Assembly (NCBI GenBank): GCA_021770825.1
Contig: JAETQD010000009.1
Location: 1 to 64,000 of the forward strand
From: Clostridium sp.
GTDB lineage: Bacteria > Bacillota > Clostridia > Lachnospirales > Lachnospiraceae
Direction: 5' to 3'
DNA: 64,000 nucleotides
Positions 50,873-59,800 of the stretch are shown here, piece after piece. Under the pieces are notes generated by a model. It was not told the DNA's origin, made no database searches, and saw only the letters and a program-made list of their open reading frames with translations. How positions within the stretch are numbered: the first letter of the stretch is position 1; each line of letters begins with the position of its first letter. The translations under genes were made by a program, and so were the position numbers.

Positions 50873-53800
50873 ATGAAACAACTATGGAAGAGAGGAAAGA
50901 GAAGGATTTCCGGACTGATGGCAGCAGTGATTCTGCTGTCATCGGCCAGGGTACCGATTCCTGCCCAGGCATCTGATATCTGGCCGCAGAAGGCAACAGC
51001 ACCTTTTTACTGTCTGGATGGCGGAAAGGGATGGAAGACGGTGGACCGGTATGACAACTATAAATATGATACGCTGCCTTCTCCGCTTACGGTGACGCAG
51101 ACGAAACGGCTTTTCTGGGCCTATCCCTCCAACTGGCAGGCCTTGAAGCAGGCGGCGCAGAAATATGATCCGGCGCTTTACGCCCAGATTGCTTCCACAT
51201 TGTCAGGGCCCAATACGGTAAAAAAGGTCAAGGACAGCGGTGTGACAAAGTTTGCCTGGGTGGCAGATAACCCGGAGATTGAGGCACGGGCCATTGCCGT
51301 TATGGAGCAGGCCTCTGCGGAGGGAACCGGAACAGGAAAAGAGGCACCGGAGGCCATAAGAGAGGCCACATCAGAAGATAAGGCAGTATCGTTTACGGTA
51401 CTGCCCTTCTCCGATGGACCGGGAGCTTTGGATACGGAATTTGTGCTGGGAAGCGAGTTTATTCGTGATATTGCGAAGATTGAGCCCCAGAGCGTCTGGG
51501 ACAATGGGTCCACCGGAGGAAATGTGGGGTGGCTGGATGCATCCCAGGACAAAAATATTGCAAAGTCTGCCATGGGTGAAAACCTTTATGAAATTACCTG
51601 GAGCGGTGATTCCATAAAGATTCACAACAATGGTTCAGCGGTGGCCAATGAAAATGCAGTGGGCAGCACCATGTCAGAGGAGGAAAAATACAATAAAACC
51701 ATGGTGCGCTATAAGATTACTATGCGGGGGAATTCCGGCTGGTATACGGAGGGAAGCTGGAATGACGACTATCTGCATCAGTGGATGGATTTTAAGGCGT
51801 GCATCAATGCACCGGACCATCAGAGACTTTATAAGGCGGATATCCGGATTGCCCCATCGGATATGGTTTTTTATCTGGTTATCAGTCAGGACGGAACGGG
51901 GGATAGCCCTCCGCCGCCGGGATACGGAAGCGATGACCCTGAACTCACCTTTTGCGTTTACAGGCATGAAGAGACCTTTGAATCCCACTATAATGTGAAG
52001 CTTAAGAAGCTGGATGATGAGACGGGAATGCCGCTTAAGGGAAGCCAGTTTTACCTTTATGAACGGTTTGAGGACCAGGACCTGCTGGGGGAGGATGAAA
52101 CCGATGCCGGGCTTTCCAGACAGAAAATAAGTTTTGCCCCATGGGAGGGATTCCAGATATTTTCGGAGGGTACTACCGATGAGAACGGAATGCTCGCCCA
52201 TACGGATACCAGAAGCTATGAATATTCCAAAACTTATTGTGACGGGCACGGGATACCCCAGTGGGCCGGTATGCCAAAGGCCGAGGGAGACGGCAATGAA
52301 GAAGTGGAGATCGATGAGGCCAGTATAGAGCAGACAAAGGATAAAAACCGAGCGGCAGCTCAGGCGTGGATGGAGTTGGTGGAGGCATGTGAGCAGGAAG
52401 CGGAAGATGGCGGCGGAACACACTTTCATTGGATGCAGGATGAAAATGCGTATGATGAGGTGAGCCGTGTATTGGAAAGCGGCGGTTTGGAGGACGGCAA
52501 TTCTGAAAGCGAAGAGGAAACAGACGGGGATACGGATTTGGAAAATGCGGGAGAGGATGCATTTGAAAGCTCCGGGTGTAAAGCAGACTGTGAGGAGACC
52601 TATGAGAAGTTTATGGGACTGAGATTCACATATACATGGAAAGAAATCCAGGCCAGGGCCGGATATATTCTCCATGATCTTCATTCGGATGATATTCCCA
52701 TTGAGATGGTAACAACGACATCGTCAGAAGCGGGGGCAGAATCCGCTTTAGCAGAGGGCAGCAGCCGGGATATCATGGAAAATATCTGGTATTCCGGGAA
52801 TGCGAAGGATGTGGAAGCACAAAACAGTGATGATAAAAGGTATGAGGAAACTGTGGAAGGCGGAGGATGGCCCATCCAGGCGGCATCGCTTTCCGCAGAG
52901 CGGATTATGGCTGCATTCCCGGCTTCTGCCATGGCCTCCAATGCCGTAGCAACAGGCTCCAATGCCGCAGCCACAGACTCCAATGCCGTATCCGCAGGCT
53001 CCAATGCCATTGCCACAGACTCCAATGCGGCTTTCCCGTGGGAAAGAAAGCTGGTACAGCTATTTTCCCTGCGAGGCACAGAAGATTCCGGCGAAGAGAG
53101 TGACGACAGTGACTGGGAAGAAAGCGGAGGAGGAGATTTTGAATCCTATCTGGATGCGGCAAAAGAGGATGGGATCCAGCATCTGGAGATTGGGAAACCA
53201 GATATTTTTTCTCACAGTGGTAATGTGGAGAGTGGTATTGATTTCTGGGTGGTCCGTGATCACAGAACAGAGGGAAGAATCCATATCAATAAAAGAGATC
53301 TTGACCTGTATAAAAAGGAAGGAGACGGATACTCCTCCTATGGAGATACTGAGGGCGACGGGACCCTGGAGGGAGCCGTTTACGGCCTGTTTGCAGCCGA
53401 GGATATTGTACATCCTGATGCGGAACTGGCACAAAATGGGACCCTGACCAATACAGGGGTTGTTTACCGTAAAAATGATCTGGCGGCCACGGCGGTGACA
53501 GACAGGAACGGGGATGCCGATTTTCTGGTATATACAAGGGCGCCAGGAATGACGTACAGCTATGAAGCGGGCGGCCCTGTAAAACGTACAGATACGGACT
53601 GGGCCGGGCCCAAGAACCTGTATGAGAAAAACCAGAAGGAGAATGGAAATTACTGGATTGGACGCCCACTGCTCCTTGGAAAATACTACATAAAAGAATT
53701 ATCCAGAAGTGAAGGATATGAGCTTTCTGTAAATGGAATTTCCCAGGAATGGACCAATGCGGGAACAGGCTTTGAAACGCCGCCGCTTATTAGTGCGGCA

Positions 53801-56800
53801 AGCGGAACTGCTGTGGTCTCCCTTCCGGAGATTTCGGCCTCCATGGAGGGAGAGAATGGCGAAGGTACCGGATATGACCAGCTTCCTTTCACAATTACAT
53901 CCTCAGAAACAGTGAATTCCGTTTTGGGAACGGACGGATATGAGATTATTGTATCAGGACTCCCAAAGGGTACGGAGTTTTACCGTGTGGATTCCGGAGA
54001 ACAGGAGGTAACTGGTCCCCATGTGACAGGAACTGTGGAGGTACCAGTGAAGGATGAGAACGGAAGCCAGGTCTGGAAGCGGGCGGAAAGTGACAGAAGC
54101 AATGTGAAGTATGAGCCGGAATATGATTCGGAGGGGAACCTTACAGGGCAAATTCCCTTAAGCCGTGTGGAACAGCAAATACTGAAGGCAGAGCAGGTTC
54201 CAAGAAGCGCGCTTATGAAGTTAGAACGGCTGGAACTGGAACCGGACGAGCCGATGCTTCAGGAAAAAATAAAGGACCACGATCTGTCAGATGAAACCGA
54301 TGCTGCATTTTTATACATAAAAGCAGAAGTGGAACGGATTTTGAATGAAAATGGTTATGAAATTCCCGTAAATGGGAAAGGAGTGTGCTCTTCTAAAGAT
54401 GCTCCGGTTTACAGCCGTGGCGTGAAAAAGGGACAGCCGGATATATATGGAATGACGGCGGAGCCAGGTATGCCGGCAGCAAAGACCGTGTACGGAGCGG
54501 CAGTTGCACAATTGCCCCTGAAAAATCTGGGGATGGATATCTCGGTTATGGACGTGATGGCAGAAATTTTAGCCTGGTACCAGAACAACCCTCAGTGGAG
54601 CTTTGGCGGAATTGACACGGTGAGGAAAGAAGGAAACACATATACTGTCGTTTTATATGCCGGTGCGTCCATAAGGGGAAGCCGGAGATTTTTCACCATG
54701 GAGGAAAACAATGGGAAGCTGGAGGTGGATAAAGTATATTCTGTTCTGGAAAATCCCAAAACTCTTCGTTGGGAATATCAGGAATATGCATCCTCCGGTG
54801 AGTATCAGTATCTTGTGGAGCGTCAGTATTACATGGGAAGCCAGGGAGAAAAGAGGTATTACATTGATGTAACATTGACTCCGGCGGTCTTGATGGATGC
54901 CGATGGAAAAATCCAGAAAATTTATCACCAGGTCATGATCTATCACTCCAAAGGAGAGGAAATCATAGATTACCTGGAGGGAGACAGAGACCATGAATAC
55001 AGAGTACCTTTGACCAGGACGGAAGACAAAACAGAGATTACCACGGAAATGGAATTTGTAGAGACAGATGTGCCGCTTACAGAGGTGACATACGATGTCA
55101 AAACAAGAACTCACAAAATCCGGGTAAAGGCAAGCGGAACAGACAGCTATGGGAATGCGTTTTCTGATGCAAATGGAAGCCTGTCACTTACATTTATGGC
55201 AAAACTGCCTAAAAAGCAGGCTATGCTGTCAGAAGATGAAATAAAACAGTTGGGAAATGGAAATGTATATGGATATCAGGCAGGCGATGCCATCGGATAT
55301 GCGGAATATCTCATACGGTTTGGCGGGGCTTCTTTCTGTGTGTCTGTGAATGCCGAAGACGATGCCTCAGATACCTATATTGTCACAAAACAATTGGTTT
55401 ACCGGGGACAGAACAAGGTAAGCGAGGATGGGGATTCCCAAAGTGTGCCGGTTCAGGTTCTGGAACGGCCGATTAAGCAGAAAATAAAGGTGCTTAAGGA
55501 TGTTCTGGACGGGGAGGCCATTGGAAATTTCCGGTTTAAACTTTATTTAAAATCCAATCTGGAACGGCTGTTCTGCGGGGAAGATGGAACCGTAGTATGG
55601 ATGGATAAGGATGGGAAGCAGGTGGATGCAGAGCAATACCATAATAGTTTCCCGGAATTGGTTCAAAAGCTGTACACTAAGGAGACAAAGAGACGGATTT
55701 TGGAGACAATGTCCGCGAAAATGGAAGATGGGTCTGAGGGAAAGCGGGATGTGGAGCTGTATAATTATGAAAAGTTCTTTCACGCGCTGCAGGTGGCCAA
55801 TACCGATAAGTGGAAAAAGGAATCAGAAATCTTAAATTCTTCCTTTAAACCCTTTACAAAAGGTCTGTATACGGGGATAGAAAATACAGTGAACAGTTCC
55901 AACGAAGCAAAGGAAAATGCCAAACGTTCAGATGCAGTACGTCAATTTGCAGTCACCTGGTACCTGGAAGAGCATATGGGAACGGAAGAAACAGCGGCAT
56001 ATACGGATGAACGGTATGATAAAGCCTTATATGCGGCAATCCTTGAGGCGGAAGAATATCTGAAACCATTTTTCCTCTATGACCTGGACTCTCTCTATGC
56101 CATTTCCTGGGATACGGAAAAAGACGGAGGAATTGATAAGGATACGGCGACACTGGCGGCAGGCCGGTTAAAGCGGAATGGAGCAAACGTGGAGTATGCC
56201 TATGGACTCTCCCCATATCTGCCGTATGGGGACTATGTGCTGGTGGAACAGCAGCCCTTTAAGGCCGAGTGGATGGATTTTGAAAACAGGCACTATGAAA
56301 TAGACACGCCGAAAGAGATCTCTCTGCCGTCTGTTTATGAAGAAGAGACAGAAAGCACGTTTCCAGGGGCGTATGCAGAGAGGTACAGATATCAAAAATC
56401 TGATACCCCGGTCAATCTGGCAGAAAAATATTTCATCCGGTTTAATGAAGAGTGGGCTGAAAATCATACCGAACCGGAACAGGAGTATGTGGTTTGCTGC
56501 CATAATCATGACGGAGACTTTGAAATGTATCCATATGGATTGTCGCCGGATAAAGCAAAGCTCTATCTGACACCCTATGGGAACCAGGCTGTTTCGGCTT
56601 ACTATCACTATAATTCCATCAGCGAGCAAGGTACCATAGAGAATCAAGTACTATTTGAAGGAGAGGAGAGTGGAGAGGAAAATGTAAAAGGTCTGCACTT
56701 TAAGGACGGAGTGTTTGCAATGACTGGGGTAAAAACTGCCTATGACGGTAAGTATGCCCCCATGCTGGTACCCTGGACTGTGATGGAACCGGAAAAGGTG

Positions 56801-59800
56801 GAAGAAATGAAAGGCTTTGCATGCCAGACATTTTTAAACCGGCTTTACAGGGCTAAAATCCGTCTGGAGAAGCTGGATGCAGAGACCGGAGAGCCGATTC
56901 TCCATGAAGATGCTGTTTTTGCTTTTTATGCTGCAGAGCGAAATGAGGAAAAGGATGGAGACGGCTCTGTAAAGCGGTATAAAAAGGAGACAGTTATAGC
57001 CGGAAGCAGACAGTTTTTAGAGGCCATGGGAGCAGAAAACATTACGCCGTTTGCCCGGACATGGGGCGGGCTCCAAACGGTTGGAACTAGTTTTTATGGA
57101 ACCGTTCCGGCCGGAACCCCCATATGCAGGGAAAAGGACATGATAGTTTTCCATGATGAGACTGGAATTCAGACGGGAAAGCTTTTGGGACTTTCCACGG
57201 TTTATGATGGAGAACAGGGGCCGTATCAGGCAGCAGGATATGCAGAAACACCGCAGCCCTTAAAAGCAGGAGTTTATGTTCTGGCAGAGCTTAAGCCGCC
57301 TGCCGGATATGTGAGAAGTAAGCCGATTCCCGTGGAGGTATACAGCGATGCCGTTACTTATTATCCGGACGGAAGCATGGAGAAGGCGGCAGCCGTTCTC
57401 TATGCATATAAACAGCAGCTGAATGGAAACAAGCCGGAGAATGAGATGGAAACTGCCAGAATTTATGTGAATGACACAGCAACGAGCCTGGAAGTTTCTA
57501 AGAGAAAAACCGATGTTTCCTATGGCGGTATGAAAGTGTCTGGGCGAGTGGAGGGAAGCCTTTCTGCTCTCCAGGCGGTGTATGGACTGGAAAATCTGGA
57601 ACTGGGTTACAACAGCCTTGGAACGTATCTTGGCTTTGGCTGGAAAAAGGGAACGCTGGAGTATCTGGAAGGACGAAAGGCGGCCGGGGAGCCAGTGGAA
57701 ATAGTATACGAAAACGGGGTTTTCCAGGGATATGGATATGTAATGAGAGAGCTGGAAACGGCAGACCATGAAAACCGGTATGTGGCCGGCGCCCAGATGA
57801 CTCTTTATGAAGCCATAGAAGTACGTCCCTCCGGAGACCGGGAAGACTACGCGCTGGAAGGCGTGGAAATTATCCGGGACCGAAACGGAACGGTCTTGGA
57901 TGTGATTGTAAAAGAGGGGTACGCAGGGAAAACAGTAAAATTCCTTGAAGAAGATGGGGAATGGAAGGTTCAGGAAGAGGAACGAAAGGACACCTCCGTG
58001 CTGTTTTATGATCTTGGCGGGTTAAAAGTATTACATAAGGATGCGGACGGGACCCTTTATGGATATGGAAAGAATGGAGAGAGAATGAAAATCACCTTTG
58101 ATACAGACTCCATTTATGCCATAAAGGGCGGGCGTCCCGTATTGGAACTGGCGGGAGGAGACTTTTCCAGAGCAGTCTATGATGAAAAGGCAAGGGCCTT
58201 TACCCAGTTGGATGAGAATACGGTTATTTATCATCTGGATGAAGAGCTGTGCCGGGATGCACAGGTAGATGGATATACAGGGCTGGCGTATGTGGAAAAA
58301 TCCGGGAAAGGGCCCCTTGGACAGGAAGAAGGGCACTGCTATGTCTGGCCGGTAAAAACCCTTAAAGACCAATACGGAAATATCATAAAAAAGGAAAAGA
58401 TCATGACTGGCAGACCAGGAGAAGTTAATGCAGGGACAAAAGGAGCTTACATTACAGGGACCTGGGATCCAGTCTCTGGACAGTTTAAAAAATCACTGAA
58501 GCCAGTATATGATGCTTTTGGAATGGTCCAATATTACAACAGGAATGGGGTATTTTATAAAAAAGGAGAGGAGGTATATGACAGGGATGGAGATTATCTG
58601 GGATACCGCTTTGATGATCTTTTGGAATCTTATAACAGGGCAGCATATATGATTCTGGATCATGAGAAGCTGTATTCCGACAGAACACCTGTGGAGCACA
58701 GGAGCGGAGAGGCATGGATAGTGCCCAATGTCTGGATATCGGGAGAAAAAACGCCACAGGACCCCTCCAATGGAGAGATGACCTGGGGACAGGAAAATCT
58801 TCTGCGGCGTGTGGTGCCGGGAACGTACATTATGGAAGAGGTCAGAGCTCCACAAGGATACGTGAGAGCGCTGCCGGTGGCTGTCTGTGTGGAGGAAAAG
58901 AAAGAGGTCCAGAGAGTTTCCATGACAGATGAAAAAATTAAGGTGGAGATTCTGAAAGTGGATGCTGCGGATACATATCGTGTTTTGGTTACGGAAAATG
59001 AACCGGGAGCAGAGCAGCAGTGGAATATAGAAGGGAAAGGAGCCTACACCAACGGCCCCATTGCAGGAGTGAAGCTGGCATTGTACCGGGCGGACCGTAT
59101 CTATACTTCTGATTATACAAAATATCCCAAAGGATATTATCTGGTCAAAGCGGAGGAGACACCAGCCTGTTGGAACGTAGAAAATCCCGTGGATAACAGC
59201 CCCGTAAAAGTGCAGGCCCTGTGGATAACAGACGAAACTCCTCAATATTTTGAGGGAATTCCTGCAGGCGACTATATACTGGAGGAACTGGATACACCAA
59301 AAGGATATGTTTCTGAACGTATGGAAATTACAGTGAAACCCACATCAGAGCTCCAGAGCTTTGTACTGAAGAATGACCATACCAAGCTGGAAATTTTCAA
59401 ATATGAGAAGGACGCCAAAGGAAACAGAAGGCCATTGGCACACCCATATGAGGCAGAGCTTACCTTATATCCGGCCGTAGTGGATGAAAATGGAACGGCA
59501 GTAAAGGAGGGCGGACAGTATAAATACAAGAAAGATAACCCTGTGGATACCTGGATTTCCGGAGACTTTTCAGAATATGAAGATGCAATTGTCAAGGCAT
59601 ATAAAGAGATGTTTTCGGAGTATGGAGGTACATTTAAGGAATTTTCGTGTAAAGTTTCACCAGAGGATGAAAACAAAGGAAAAAGCGCCAGACTTTTGGA
59701 GAGCCATTCCACAGGGAATGGAGAAACCATAACCCAGATATGGGTGATGGAGGACGAAAGCCAGATGCGGGTAACAGCCGCAAGTGCAGACGGACGCGGA

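Noticed and set aside
51674-52684. A 336-codon frame opposite the giant adhesin, and other long antisense frames at 48-62 kb
   Set aside because: They mirror the repeat-rich coding strand, have no start signals and would need the real genes to be wrong. Codon pattern and domains favour the plus strand.
52937-53032. CRISPR-like array
   Set aside because: The units are in frame, 21 bp long without spacers, and encode a regular peptide repeat. No cas genes are in the window.
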